Positions 1 to 7,528 are shown, counted from the first letter of the stretch. The stretch is DNA of 21,613 nucleotides from an uncultured Oscillospiraceae bacterium (GCA_934561515.1 CAKTGM010000033.1:1-21613), one strand, 5' to 3'. Notes: generated by a model from the letters alone, not told the origin. A program made the numbers and translations.

Positions 1-19
1 CCTCATCCGCGGGATGAGG
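1..19. repeat. Perfect short hairpin at window edge
   Basis: An 8-bp perfect inverted repeat (CCTCATCC, 3-nt loop, GGATGAGG). The plus strand reads into a broken T-rich run (tctctttgatttt), so it could be a weak terminator of a plus-strand gene left of the window. That gene is not visible, so the role is open. Confidence 0.4.
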
Positions 20-44
20 TCTCTTTGATTTTAGGGGGATCGCA

Positions 45-131
45 CTTCGCTTCGTGCCTTGCCGCCGCAGGCGGCTGCGACACGCGCGAAGCGAGAAGAA
101 TAAATCGCCACGCGCCGGTCGCGGCGATTTA
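45..131. repeat. Nested GC-rich inverted repeats
   Basis: Three palindromic units lie in the intergenic space downstream of folC. An outer imperfect arm pair (CTTCGCTTCGTG at 45-56 and CACGCGCGAAG at 81-91) encloses GCCGCC-gca-GGCGGC at 61-75. A separate 9-bp stem pairs TAAATCGCC (101-109) with GGCGATTTA (123-131). No gene is seen here. The nesting resembles an intergenic repeat element or a decayed terminator cluster; which one is not decidable from one copy. Confidence 0.4.
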
Positions 132-143
132 TGATCAAAATGA

Positions 144-167
144 TTTGCCGCCGTGCGCGGCGGCAAA
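144..167 (-). terminator. Candidate terminator after folC
   Basis: A perfect 10-bp stem (TTTGCCGCCG / CGGCGGCAAA) with a 4-nt loop lies 64 nt downstream of the folC stop codon on the minus strand. The following T tract is poor, so it may only be a transcript-stabilising hairpin. It is the best stem in the right place to end the minus-strand operon. Confidence 0.35.
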
Positions 168-231
168 GTTTGCGACGCTCTGTGGTAAATTGAGCCGCTG
201 CGGGATGCCGCGGCGGCCGTTTGCTGTTTTT

Positions 232-1524
232 TTACTGCGCCGAGAGCGCGTGGCGGACTTCGCCGGTGAAGTAAAGCGAGCCCCAGGAGCAGATGGCGTC
301 ATTTTCGCTCGCCATCGCAAGCACGCGGCGAACGCCGTCCTCGGTGTCGGCGGCGGGAACGGCGGGCACGCCCTGTGCGTTGAGCCACGCGGCGAGCTCG
401 TCTTCATCAAGCGCACGCGCGGACGGCGGCGTGATGACCACAAAGGCCTTGGCGAGCGGCAGGGCGCGGCGCAGCATCTGCTGCCAGTCCTTGTCGCGCA
501 GAACGCCTGTGAGGAAGATGAGCTTCTTGTCCCCGTAGAGCGAGGAGAGGGAGTCCATCAGCGCGTCAACGCACTGGGGATTGTGCGCGCCGTCGACGAT
601 GAAATCGGGGCTGCGGCGCAGAAGCTCGAGCCGCCCCGGCCACTGCGCGGTGGAAAGACCCTGATCGATGGCCGCGTCGCTGAGCTTGTCCCAGCCGCGC
701 TCGCGCAGGGCAAGGCACACGTCGATGACCGTGAGTGCGTTCAAAAGCTGATATTCGCCGAGAAGACGCAGGTGGAACGGGCCGCGAGCGCGGTAGCGGA
801 AGACCTGCCCGTCGAGCGAGGAGGAAATGCGCGAAAGCTCGCTCTGCGCGGTGATGGTGAGGGGAACGCCCTCCTGCGCGCACTTCTCGCGCGCGACAGC
901 CTCAACGCCCTCCGTCTGACCGAAGAGCACGGCGTGCGCGCCATGCTTGATGATGCCGCACTTTTCCGCTGCGATCTTCTCGAGCGTGTCGCCGAGGATG
1001 GCGGTGTGCTCAAGGCCGATGTTCGTCACAACGCAGACCTCGGGCGCGGGAATGACGTTCGTCGAGTCCATGCGCCCGCCGAGGCCGACCTCGAGGGCGA
1101 CGATGTCGCACTGCTCCTGCACGAAGTAGAGGAAGGCGATGGCGGTCATGATCTCAAAGCCCGTGGGCATTTCGCTCATGCCCTCCGCCGCCGTGCGCAC
1201 GGTGTTCGTGAGCGCGATGAGGGAGGCGTCGTCGATCTCGCGGCCATCCACGCGCATCCGCTCGTGGAAGCGCAGCAGGTGGGGAGAAGTGTAAAGTCCC
1301 GTGCGGTAGCCCGCGCTTTGCAGCACGGAGGCGAGCATCGCGGCGGTCGAGCCCTTGCCGTTCGTGCCGGCGATGTGGACGAATTTGAGCTTCTCCTGCG
1401 GGTTGCCGAGCAGGCCCAGCAGCTCGTACGAGCGGGAAAGACCCGGCTCGCTCTGCTCCCAGTTGTCAAATTGCAGATATTTGAGGGTCTCTTCGATGGT
1501 CTGAAGTTCTTTCACGTTGTTCAC
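232..1524 (-). CDS. folC: Bifunctional folylpolyglutamate synthase / dihydrofolate synthase
   Basis: A 430-residue cytosolic Mur-ligase-family enzyme that adds glutamate to dihydropteroate and to reduced folates with ATP, in folate synthesis and retention. The P-loop GTNGKGST sits at residues 53-60, the GGRMDSTN metal/ATP segment at about 149-156, and the DGAHNP motif of the C-terminal domain at 311-316. The protein ends with the family-typical GSLYFTGEVR. Length is normal. The start used here is GTG at 1524 with AGAGAG upstream; a GTG three codons later, preceded by AGGTGA, is an equally credible start. It is the last gene of the minus-strand operon, 58 nt after the pseudouridine synthase stop. 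Confidence 0.95.
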   Translation of the reverse strand: MNNVKELQTIEETLKYLQFDNWEQSEPGLSRSYELLGLLGNPQEKLKFVHIAGTNGKGSTAAMLASVLQSAGYRTGLYTSPHLLRFHERMRVDGREIDDASLIALTNTVRTAAEGMSEMPTGFEIMTAIAFLYFVQEQCDIVALEVGLGGRMDSTNVIPAPEVCVVTNIGLEHTAILGDTLEKIAAEKCGIIKHGAHAVLFGQTEGVEAVAREKCAQEGVPLTITAQSELSRISSSLDGQVFRYRARGPFHLRLLGEYQLLNALTVIDVCLALRERGWDKLSDAAIDQGLSTAQWPGRLELLRRSPDFIVDGAHNPQCVDALMDSLSSLYGDKKLIFLTGVLRDKDWQQMLRRALPLAKAFVVITPPSARALDEDELAAWLNAQGVPAVPAADTEDGVRRVLAMASENDAICSWGSLYFTGEVRHALSAQ

Positions 1525-1582
1525 CTGTATCTCTCTTTAAAAATGCGGCGGGGGCGGCAGCCTCCACCGATGGAAGGTCATG

Positions 1583-2494
1583 TTACCGGTCGATTTTTCG
1601 CAGCGCTGCGGTAAATTCGCCGGGCAGGGGGCAGGTAAGCGAAACGAGCTCTTTTGTCCGCGGGTGGATGAATTGCAGCCCTGCGGCGTGCAGGCACTGT
1701 CCCGTGAGGCCGGGGACGGGCTTTTTCGCGCCGTACACCGTGTCGCCTAAGATCGGGTGGCCGAGGTAGGCCATGTGCACGCGGATCTGATGCGTGCGCC
1801 CGGTCTCGAGCCGGCACTGCACGTGCGTATAGCCGGGGTAGCGCGCGAGCACCGTCCAGTGCGTCACCGCGCGCCGCCCGCCGCTCACCACGGCCATGCG
1901 CTTGCGGTCGCGGCTGTCGCGCGCGATCGGCGCGTCCACCGTGCCGCGATCCTCGCGCAACTTTCCCACCACGATGCACTCGTAGGTGCGCGCGAGTGTG
2001 TGGTCCGCGAGCTGGGCGGAGAGGAACTGATGGGCATAGTCGTTTTTCGCCGCGATGATGAGCCCGCTCGTGTCGCGGTCGATGCGGTGCACGATGCCGG
2101 GGCGCAGCGCGCCGCCGACGCCGGAAAGACTCGCGCCGCAGTGAAATAAAAGCGCGTTGACGAGCGTCCCGTCCGGATGCCCCGGCGCGGGATGGACGAC
2201 AAGCCCGCTCGGCTTGTTAACGACGATCACATCGTCGTCCTCGTAGACAACGTCGAGCGGGATATCCTGCGGCACAGCGTCGATGGGGGCGGGCTCCTCG
2301 GGGGTGAACTCGATGGTTTCGCTCCCTGTGAGCTTGAGGCTCTTGCTCGGCACTTTGCCGTTTACGAGCACGCGCCCGTCCTTGATGGCCTTCGCCGCCG
2401 CCGAGCGCGTCAGTTCTTCCAGCGAGCGGGCGAGAAAAGCGTCGAGCCGCGCGCCGCGGTCTTCTTCACTTGTTTGCAGCAGGATCGGTTCCAT
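1583..2494 (-). CDS. rluD: Large-subunit rRNA pseudouridine synthase, RluA/RluD family
   Basis: A 303-residue enzyme that isomerises uridine to pseudouridine, by family most likely in 23S rRNA. An S4-type RNA-binding domain occupies about residues 15-62, and the catalytic domain follows. The signature RPGIVHRIDRDTSGL is at 131-145 with the catalytic aspartate at 139, and the late RTHQIRVHMAYLGHPILGD segment is present. The open frame continues upstream, but the ATG at 2494 is chosen because MEPILLQTSEED is a normal family N-terminus and GGGAG lies about 10 nt upstream. The start overlaps the end of lspA by 29 nt, the common lspA-rluD order of Firmicutes. The exact rRNA target (RluD, RluB/C or RluA type) cannot be settled by reading. 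Confidence 0.93.
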   Translation of the reverse strand: MEPILLQTSEEDRGARLDAFLARSLEELTRSAAAKAIKDGRVLVNGKVPSKSLKLTGSETIEFTPEEPAPIDAVPQDIPLDVVYEDDDVIVVNKPSGLVVHPAPGHPDGTLVNALLFHCGASLSGVGGALRPGIVHRIDRDTSGLIIAAKNDYAHQFLSAQLADHTLARTYECIVVGKLREDRGTVDAPIARDSRDRKRMAVVSGGRRAVTHWTVLARYPGYTHVQCRLETGRTHQIRVHMAYLGHPILGDTVYGAKKPVPGLTGQCLHAAGLQFIHPRTKELVSLTCPLPGEFTAALRKIDR

Positions 2495-3119
2495 CGGTCT
2501 TGTTCTCCCGGTGTTTCTCGTCGTATTTTCCGTAAAAGGCGAGGTAATAGATGAGCGCGCTGACCGTGCCGCACACGACGAACACATCCGCCACGTTGAA
2601 AACAGGGAAGTCCATGAACATCGTGTCGAGCATATCCACAACATAGCCGAGGCGCACGCGGTCAATGAGGTTGCCAACGCCCCCGCCGATGATGCACGCA
2701 AGCGACCACTGGCCGAGAGGATGGCGCACGACCTTCACGAGCAGCCACGCGAGCACACACATGCCCGCCGCCGTCAGGACGATGAGCAGCCACCGCGCGC
2801 CCGAAAAGCTCGACCACGCTGCGCCGTAGTTGTGTACGCGCGTGAGGCGCAAAAGCGGCGGCAGCAGCGGCTGCGAAGAGCCGAGCGTCATCGTGTGCAC
2901 AACGAGCCATTTGACGGCCTGATCCGCTGCCACGCACAAAACCGCCGCGAGGGCAAGGCAGACCGCCTTGCCCTTTGAGCGCCGGTAAAAGCAGAAATAT
3001 AAAATTGCCATCAGCGCGAGCGCGCCGAAAAAGCTCCACAGGATCGGCGGCGCAATGCTGCCGGAGACCATGATGACCGTCTCGCCGTCCGCGCCGCCGA
3101 TCACGCCGATATCGTTCAT
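2466..3119 (-). CDS. lspA: Lipoprotein signal peptidase II with unusual N-terminal extension
   Basis: An inner-membrane aspartyl protease that removes signal peptides from diacylglyceryl-prolipoproteins. Catalytic aspartates are visible at D153 (GNLIDR) and D178 (FNVADVF); the conserved AADQAVK is at 64-70. LspA is usually about 150-170 residues with four membrane spans; this one has 217. The extra first ~50 residues contain IGVIGGADGETVIMVS and an added hydrophobic span (about 26-45). The IGxIGGADG segment resembles the GADGPT region of the Na+-translocating decarboxylase beta subunit. The start at 3119 is supported by its ATGA overlap with the anti-sigma stop and a nearby AAGGGA; an internal ATG (residue 37) would give a conventional LspA. 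Identity as LspA is firm; the role of the extension is unknown. Confidence 0.93.
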   Translation of the reverse strand: MNDIGVIGGADGETVIMVSGSIAPPILWSFFGALALMAILYFCFYRRSKGKAVCLALAAVLCVAADQAVKWLVVHTMTLGSSQPLLPPLLRLTRVHNYGAAWSSFSGARWLLIVLTAAGMCVLAWLLVKVVRHPLGQWSLACIIGGGVGNLIDRVRLGYVVDMLDTMFMDFPVFNVADVFVVCGTVSALIYYLAFYGKYDEKHRENKTDGTDPAANK

Positions 3120-3916
3120 TCGTTCCCTTCTTCCTGCGCGGCAATGTCCTCCGCGCCCTCGTCGGCCGCCGGAGCGGCCTTTGCGACCTCGACGATCAGG
3201 ATATCCTCCGCCTGAGAGAGCACGGTGCGCTCCGCCTCGGGCAGCTCCTTTGCCGCGGCAAGCTCATGCGCCGCCTCGGGCACGACAAGATAGCTCACGC
3301 TGTCTTCCGCCTCGGAATACACGGCCATGCCGTGCTCGCGCAGGAAGTCCGCCGCCTCGGGCACGTCGAGCGAAACGACGGCATAGCCGCCGTCCGCGTC
3401 AGCGGCACGGTCGGCCGCGCCATCCTCCGGCACGCCTTCGTAGAGGAAGTCCTCGCCGGCAAGCGCGTTGTCCTTCTGCACGGCGGCGTAGGTGTAGGAG
3501 TAGCCGTCGTTCGCCGCGCCGCCAGCGGCATCGTTCGCGGCGCTGCCATTGTCGGCGGTGACAGTTTCGGCTTCGGCCTTGCCGCTCCCGGCGCGCGGCA
3601 GGATGCTGAGCGCCGCGGCCGAGATTACCACGAGCGCAAAGCAGGCTGCCAGCACGCGCGGCCATGCGCGGCGGCTGCGCTTTTTGGCGCGCTCCTCTTC
3701 ATGCACTCGCTCAAGCACGCGTTCGGAAAAGCCCTCCGGCGCGTCAAGCTCCGGCAGGTCTTCAAACATCGCGTGCAGGATCATCAGCTCAGACAGGCGA
3801 TCGCGGCAGGCATCGCACTGCTCCAGATGCGACAGAAAGTCGCTGCGTTCATTTTCGTTCAGTTCTCCGTCTGCAAAGGCAGAGAGCGCGGCGGTATAGT
3901 CTTCACAGCATTTCAT
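3116..3916 (-). CDS. Zinc-finger (zf-HC2) membrane anti-sigma factor
   Basis: A 266-residue single-pass membrane protein expected to hold the adjacent ECF sigma factor inactive until an envelope signal triggers its release. The N-terminal anti-sigma zinc-binding motif is clear: C3/C4, H30, C34 and C37 in a His-x3-Cys-x2-Cys arrangement. A basic stretch (about 77-83) precedes one membrane span at about 87-106, leaving about 160 acidic, alanine-rich residues outside the membrane. This exported part has no domain I recognise, so the sensed signal is unknown. Start and stop overlap the neighbours by 4 nt (ATGA) on both sides, coupling its translation to the sigma factor and to lspA. Confidence 0.88.
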   Translation of the reverse strand: MKCCEDYTAALSAFADGELNENERSDFLSHLEQCDACRDRLSELMILHAMFEDLPELDAPEGFSERVLERVHEEERAKKRSRRAWPRVLAACFALVVISAAALSILPRAGSGKAEAETVTADNGSAANDAAGGAANDGYSYTYAAVQKDNALAGEDFLYEGVPEDGAADRAADADGGYAVVSLDVPEAADFLREHGMAVYSEAEDSVSYLVVPEAAHELAAAKELPEAERTVLSQAEDILIVEVAKAAPAADEGAEDIAAQEEGNE

Positions 3917-4524
3917 TTGGCGCTCATCCCCTCTCGGTTACATTCTGTAACTTTTGACGCAGACTTTTCAAAAAAGTTCCCGCTGACGGATAAAAAATTA
4001 CGCAAAAGTGTTCGCCCCCGGCTGATGCGCGATTTCACGGTGCCAAGCTCCAGCTCGAGCGCCTCCGAAATCTCGGAATAGCTCAGGCCCTCGACCTCCC
4101 GCAGAAGCAGAATGCTGCGGTATTCGGCAGGCAGCGACATAAGACCCTCCTGCAAAAGCCGCTGCGCCTCGCGCTGCTCGAGCGCCTGCTGCGGCTGGGG
4201 CGCGGGGTCTGCTGCGTCCAGAAAGAGCGCCTCATCGTCGAGCGAGACGCTGCCCGCGCTCTTGCGCCTGCGGCGCATGAGGTCGATGCAGGCGTTGGAG
4301 GCGAGGCGGTAGATCCACGTGGAGAGCGCCGCTTCCTGCCGGAAGCGGTCGATGCCGCGCCAGAGGGCGAGGAACGTGTCCTGCGCGGCCTCCTCGGCGT
4401 CCTCGGCGCTGCCGCACATACGGACGCAGAGAGCGTATACTTTTTTTTCATATAGGCGGATCAGCTCTTCAAAGGCGGCCTCGTCCCGCGCCTGAAGGCG
4501 AGCGATCAGTTCCTTTTCATTCAT
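3913..4524 (-). CDS. ECF (sigma-70 family) RNA polymerase sigma factor
   Basis: A 203-residue group IV sigma factor with region 2 at about residues 17-85 (FEELIRLYEKKVYALCVRMCG ending in WIYRLASNACIDLMRRRRK) and region 4 at about 128-174 (LPAEYRSILLLREVEGLSYSEI, then GTVKSRISRGR). There is no region 3, as expected for ECF factors. It starts 9 nt after the dusB stop and shares ATGA with its anti-sigma gene. I see no obvious ECF-type promoter in front of it, so it seems to be supplied from the dusB promoter. The regulon is unknown; the lspA neighbour suggests an envelope role by inference only. Confidence 0.92.
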   Translation of the reverse strand: MNEKELIARLQARDEAAFEELIRLYEKKVYALCVRMCGSAEDAEEAAQDTFLALWRGIDRFRQEAALSTWIYRLASNACIDLMRRRRKSAGSVSLDDEALFLDAADPAPQPQQALEQREAQRLLQEGLMSLPAEYRSILLLREVEGLSYSEISEALELELGTVKSRISRGRTLLRNFLSVSGNFFEKSASKVTECNREGMSAK

Positions 4525-4533
4525 GTTCCTTCC

Positions 4534-5502
4534 TCAGCGCAGGTCGCGCTTGATGGCGCGGCTGAGCGCGTGCAATTCGTCCAGCGTTGAAAGCTGCACG
4601 ATCTTTTCCTTATAGTAGTTGGCGTGGCTCACACCCTTTAAGTACCAGCACAGGTGGTGGCGCGCTTCGAGCATGGCGCCGCGCTCGGTGCCGTACGCGG
4701 CGGAAAGCTCGACCTGCCGCACGGCGGTATCCCAGCGCTCGGCAAAGGGCGGGAGCGGCGGAACGTCGCGCCCGTCGAGCGCGGCGGCGGACTGCATGAA
4801 GAGCCAGGGGTTGCCGAAGCTCCCGCGGCCGATCATCGCCATGTCCGCGCCCGTGAAGCGGAGGATGCGCACGGCGGCCTCAGGGGAAAATACGTCGCCA
4901 TTGGCGATGACGGGGATGCTGACCGCCTGCTTTACATCGCGGATGGTGTTCCAGTCGGCCTCGCCGCCGTACATCTGCGCGCGCGTGCGCCCGTGCACCG
5001 CGACGGCGCTGACGCCGGCCTGCTCGAGCATTCTGGCAAGCTCGACGGCGTTGATGCTGCCCTTGTCCCAGCCGCGGCGCATCTTCGCCGTGACGGGAAC
5101 CTTGACGGCGCGCACAACGGCCTCGGCGATGCGCGCGGCCTTTTCCACGTCGCGCATCAGGGCGCTGCCGTCGCCGTTTTTGACGACCTTGCCCACCGGG
5201 CAGCCCATGTTGATATCGAGAATGTCCGCGCCGGAGATCTCGATGGCCATCTGCGCGGCCTCGGCCATGCAGGTTTCATCGCTGCCGAAGATCTGCGCGG
5301 CAAAGGGCTTCTCGCCCGGAAAGGGGCGCAGGAGCTGCGCGGTCTTCGCGTCGTGATAGCAAAGCGCGCGGGAGCTGACAAGCTCGGTGACGGTGTAGCC
5401 CGCGCCGAGCTCGGAGCAGATCTGGCGGAAGGCGGCGTCCGTGACGCCCGCCATCGGCGCAAGCGCCAGCTTTGATTCGATTGTAACGCTTCCAATCTGC
5501 AT
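4534..5502 (-). CDS. dusB: tRNA-dihydrouridine synthase
   Basis: A 322-residue flavoenzyme that reduces uridine to dihydrouridine in tRNA D-loops. APMAGVTD at about 15-22 begins the TIM barrel, DINMGCPV at 96-103 carries the catalytic Cys101, and the FMN-binding VAVHGRTRAQMYGG and VIANGDVFSPE segments follow. The ATG at 5502 is chosen over an upstream in-frame TTG at 5532 because it lies behind GAGGCGG and gives the normal MQIGSVTI N-terminus; the TTG has no ribosome site. It is the first gene of the minus-strand operon, about 35-40 nt from the predicted transcription start. Confidence 0.93.
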   Translation of the reverse strand: MQIGSVTIESKLALAPMAGVTDAAFRQICSELGAGYTVTELVSSRALCYHDAKTAQLLRPFPGEKPFAAQIFGSDETCMAEAAQMAIEISGADILDINMGCPVGKVVKNGDGSALMRDVEKAARIAEAVVRAVKVPVTAKMRRGWDKGSINAVELARMLEQAGVSAVAVHGRTRAQMYGGEADWNTIRDVKQAVSIPVIANGDVFSPEAAVRILRFTGADMAMIGRGSFGNPWLFMQSAAALDGRDVPPLPPFAERWDTAVRQVELSAAYGTERGAMLEARHHLCWYLKGVSHANYYKEKIVQLSTLDELHALSRAIKRDLR

Positions 5503-5547
5503 AGTCCGCCTCGCTTCAGCATAGAATAGCAATAATATTACAAATAC

Positions 5548-5576
5548 ATTATAACATAGGGTTTATGACAAGTCAA
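5548..5576 (-). promoter_or_regulatory. Sigma-A promoter of the dusB operon
   Basis: On the minus strand TTGACT (5571-5576), a 17-nt spacer and a perfect TATAAT (5548-5553). The predicted start, near 5541, gives a short leader into dusB. This is the only strong promoter seen for the dusB-sigma-anti-sigma-lspA-rluD-folC run. It is divergent from the tRNA promoter 40 bp away. Confidence 0.8.
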
Positions 5577-5616
5577 AGGAACAAAAAAGAAAAGAAAAGT
5601 TTTTTGCGCAGGGGTG

Positions 5617-5645
5617 TTGACATGGGCGGGGAGGTGTGGTATATT
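5617..5645 (+). promoter_or_regulatory. Sigma-A promoter of the tRNA operon
   Basis: Consensus TTGACA (5617-5622), a 17-nt G-rich spacer and TATATT (5640-5645), placed 17 nt before the first base of tRNA-Leu. Confidence 0.8.
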
Positions 5646-5662
5646 AACTGTTGCCGATATCT

Positions 5663-5749
5663 GCCGGTGTGGTGGAATTGGTAGACACAGGGGACTTAAA
5701 ATCCCCCGGTAGCAATACTGTACCGGTTCGAGTCCGGTCACCGGCACCA
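5663..5749 (+). tRNA. tRNA-Leu (anticodon TAA)
   Basis: Acceptor stem GCCGGTG pairs with CACCGGC (5739-5745), followed by discriminator A and encoded CCA (5747-5749). The anticodon stem GGGGA/TCCCC encloses CTTAAAA with TAA at 5697-5699. A long variable arm (CGGTAGCAATACTG region) marks the class II fold of leucine tRNA, and the T arm has GGTTCGAGTCC. All parts are present, so it should be functional. Confidence 0.95.
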
Positions 5750-5765
5750 GTATTCAAGTTCATAT

Positions 5766-5841
5766 CGCGGAGTGGAGCAGTTGGTAGCTCGTCGGGCTCA
5801 TAACCCGGAGGCCGTAGGTTCGAGTCCTGCCTCCGCAACCA
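5766..5841 (+). tRNA. Initiator tRNA-fMet (anticodon CAT)
   Basis: The cloverleaf is complete with encoded CCA (5839-5841). Two initiator hallmarks are visible. The first base is an unpaired C opposite A72 (CGCGGAG against CTCCGC-A), and the anticodon stem ends in three G:C pairs (GGG-CTCATAA-CCC). The gene is also the integration target of the neighbouring element: its 3' part from 5796 is repeated at 21038. It is 16 nt from tRNA-Leu and shares that promoter. Confidence 0.94.
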
Positions 5842-5855
5842 GAAAAGTCCTGATT
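5796..5855 (+). repeat. Left attachment site (att) inside tRNA-fMet
   Basis: These 60 bases, from the anticodon loop edge through the CCA and into the terminator stem, are identical to 21038-21097. The flanking bases differ on both sides. A tRNA 3'-end repeat beside an integrase is the standard footprint of tyrosine-recombinase integration. Here the tRNA stays whole because the incoming element restored the 3' half. Confidence 0.85.
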
Positions 5856-5877
5856 CTTTGTGGAATCAGGACTTTTT
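5843..5877 (+). terminator. Rho-independent terminator of the tRNA operon
   Basis: A 14-bp stem (AAAAGTCCTGATTC against GAATCAGGACTTTT), a 6-nt loop and a T run, starting directly after the tRNA CCA. Its first arm belongs to the 60-bp repeat shared with 21038-21097. Confidence 0.9.
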
Positions 5878-5915
5878 ATGCACTTTTACTTCCGGTATCC
5901 GTTTGCCGCTTTTTC

Positions 5916-5942
5916 CTGACCCGAACGTTGACCCCAACGGGA
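5916..5942 (+). repeat. Candidate integrase arm-type repeats, left end
   Basis: Two TGACCC hexamers start 12 bp apart (5917 and 5929) and are followed by AACGGGA. The same arrangement with the same 12-bp spacing recurs at 20904 and 21158, each time within about 135 bp of an att copy. They are probably binding sites for the N-terminal domain of the integrase; this is inferred from position. Confidence 0.5.
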
Positions 5943-5956
5943 ACACGGAGCGAAGA

Positions 5957-7111
5957 TCACGAAAGTGCGCCGGAGAGGATGCTACCCATCGTTTTTGCCG
6001 CTTCGCGCTTGGCGGAGGTGGTCACATGGGCATAGGTGTCCAGTGTGAAGCCTGCGGAGAAATGTCCCAGCATACCGGACACAGTTTTGATATCCACGCC
6101 ATTTTGAAGTGCCAGCGTTGCGAAAGTATGCCGCAGGTCATGGAAGCGCACCTCTGGCAACCCTGCCCGCTTCAGGACGCGATGCAGCATGTGCAGCACA
6201 CTGTCCGGCGACATGGGGCCTCCAGTGGGCGATGGGAATACCCACGGACTGCTTCCGATCTTTTGCTTTTGCTCTTTTAGAACGTCTATCGCATCTGCTG
6301 ATAAGGGCAGTGTGCGGTAGGCGTTTTTCGTTTTCAGCGGCATCTCAATGACCTCGCCGCCGATGCGCCCGATTTGCCGCTGAACCCGAAGGTCACCTTT
6401 TTCCAAATCAATGTCCGACCATTTTAATCCCAGCAGCTCGCCGCGCCGCAGGCCGGTGGTCAGGTCGATGTAGTACAGGGCAAACACGCCGCTCTCCTTT
6501 GTCTCGCGAAGGAAGGAAGCCAACTGTTCAATAGGGAGTGTCTGCATCTCCTTGCGTTCCACCTTTGGCAGTGCGCAGCTGTCCGCCGGATTTCGGGCAA
6601 TCAGTCTCTGCTCGATTGCCAGTTTCAGAGCAGAGGAAATGATTTGATGGATGTTGCGCACTGTTTTGGCGCTCAGTCCCTTGGGCTGCTTCTTGGCTTC
6701 GATCCGGTCTACCCGTCCTTCTGTCAGCAATTTCTTGTAGAGTGTCTGCAAATCCAGTGTGGTAAGTTTACTCAGCGAGATGTTGCCAATGTACGGCTTG
6801 ATATGATTGTCGATGTAGCCGCGATAAGTCAGATAAGACGAAGGACGCATCTTGACCTTTGCGTAGCTTTCGTACCACAGGTCGAGCCATTTGCCAACCG
6901 TATATTCGCCTGAATTAATGATGTCAAGTCCTCTGCTTTCATCAATGGCGCGCTTCAGTTTTTCTTTAACCTCCGCCTGCGTCCTGCCAAGAACATTTTT
7001 GATAACGGCTTTGCCCGTTTTCGGGTCACGTCCGATGGTGTATCGGCCCTCCCAGCGGCCATCCTTTCGCTTTCTGATGTTACCCTCACCATTTGCTCTG
7101 CGCTTAGCCAT
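5957..7111 (-). CDS. int: Tyrosine-recombinase integrase of the island
   Basis: A 384-residue phage/ICE-type integrase that should catalyse integration at, and excision from, tRNA-fMet. The N-terminal arm-binding region (residues about 10-50, KRKDGRWEGRYTIGRDPKTG) is followed by a SAM-like core-binding domain (about 70-175) and a catalytic domain with R222 (TGLRRGE), H324-x-x-R327 (HDLRH), H350 (LGH) and nucleophile Y360. All catalytic residues are present, so it is likely active. The ATG at 7111 is chosen over an upstream GTG because GAGGTGG precedes it. The start overlaps the preceding small gene by 8 nt, and the gene ends about 115 bp from the tRNA, pointing towards it. Confidence 0.93.
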   Translation of the reverse strand: MAKRRANGEGNIRKRKDGRWEGRYTIGRDPKTGKAVIKNVLGRTQAEVKEKLKRAIDESRGLDIINSGEYTVGKWLDLWYESYAKVKMRPSSYLTYRGYIDNHIKPYIGNISLSKLTTLDLQTLYKKLLTEGRVDRIEAKKQPKGLSAKTVRNIHQIISSALKLAIEQRLIARNPADSCALPKVERKEMQTLPIEQLASFLRETKESGVFALYYIDLTTGLRRGELLGLKWSDIDLEKGDLRVQRQIGRIGGEVIEMPLKTKNAYRTLPLSADAIDVLKEQKQKIGSSPWVFPSPTGGPMSPDSVLHMLHRVLKRAGLPEVRFHDLRHTFATLALQNGVDIKTVSGMLGHFSAGFTLDTYAHVTTSAKREAAKTMGSILSGALS

Positions 7112-7394
7112 GTGTGTCCACCTCACTTGCAGTTAATTCGTCGGCATCGAAGGAGTAGGAAGCTCCCAGTTCTCCAATAATGCCCAGCGCCAGCTTGAAG
7201 CCTGCGGTGAAGCTCGACAATCTCGCTTCTACCAGCAGCGTATTCTGCGCGTCGAGCAGCCGCAGCAGCTTCTTGCGCTCGACGATGTCCATGCTTTTCT
7301 TGAGTTCCTCGTGAGTGTACTCTACCAATGCATTCAGGTCGTCAAACTCCTGCCGGTCGAACTGCTTTTGGAGCGCTTTCATGTAGTCCTGCAT
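7104..7394 (-). CDS. Small conserved-type protein upstream of integrase (DUF6809-like)
   Basis: A 96-residue, mostly helical protein. The start ATG at 7394 sits behind a near-perfect AAGGAGGTG, so the longer open frame upstream is not used. The C-terminal half (LLDAQNTLLVEARLSSFTAG, then FKLALGIIGEL) resembles the small DUF6809-type proteins of Clostridial elements, a recollection rather than a proven match. It overlaps the integrase start by 8 nt, suggesting co-translation and a role tied to the element. A truncated copy of its 5' end lies at 10570-10686. Function unknown. Confidence 0.7.
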   Translation of the reverse strand: MQDYMKALQKQFDRQEFDDLNALVEYTHEELKKSMDIVERKKLLRLLDAQNTLLVEARLSSFTAGFKLALGIIGELGASYSFDADELTASEVDTHG

Positions 7395-7504
7395 TGCGCC
7401 ACCTCCTTTTGGCAGCCACAACACATACCACACCTTGCGCCGGAAAGCTACTGATTCTTTTGAAGAAGACAAAATATTTTCGAGATAAAAGTGGGGACGC
7501 TCTT

Positions 7505-7528
7505 ATTGTTTTCAGCGGTGCAGAATAT
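7505..7528. repeat. Dispersed TTTTCAGC repeat, copy A
   Basis: A 24-bp segment differs at only 3 positions from 20795-20818, and its core resembles 14737-14760. It lies in the gene-poor gap 7395-7607, in which nothing else is seen. Confidence 0.45.

Noticed and set aside
25..1614. A 529-codon open frame on the plus strand
   Set aside because: It is the exact antisense of folC, a common effect of GC-rich codon use. The product has no domain pattern and no ribosome site, while folC has every family motif.
2495..2701. Upstream extension of the pseudouridine synthase by 69 codons
   Set aside because: It reads through lspA in another frame with a non-protein-like Ser/Arg/Cys-rich product. The ATG at 2494 matches the family start.
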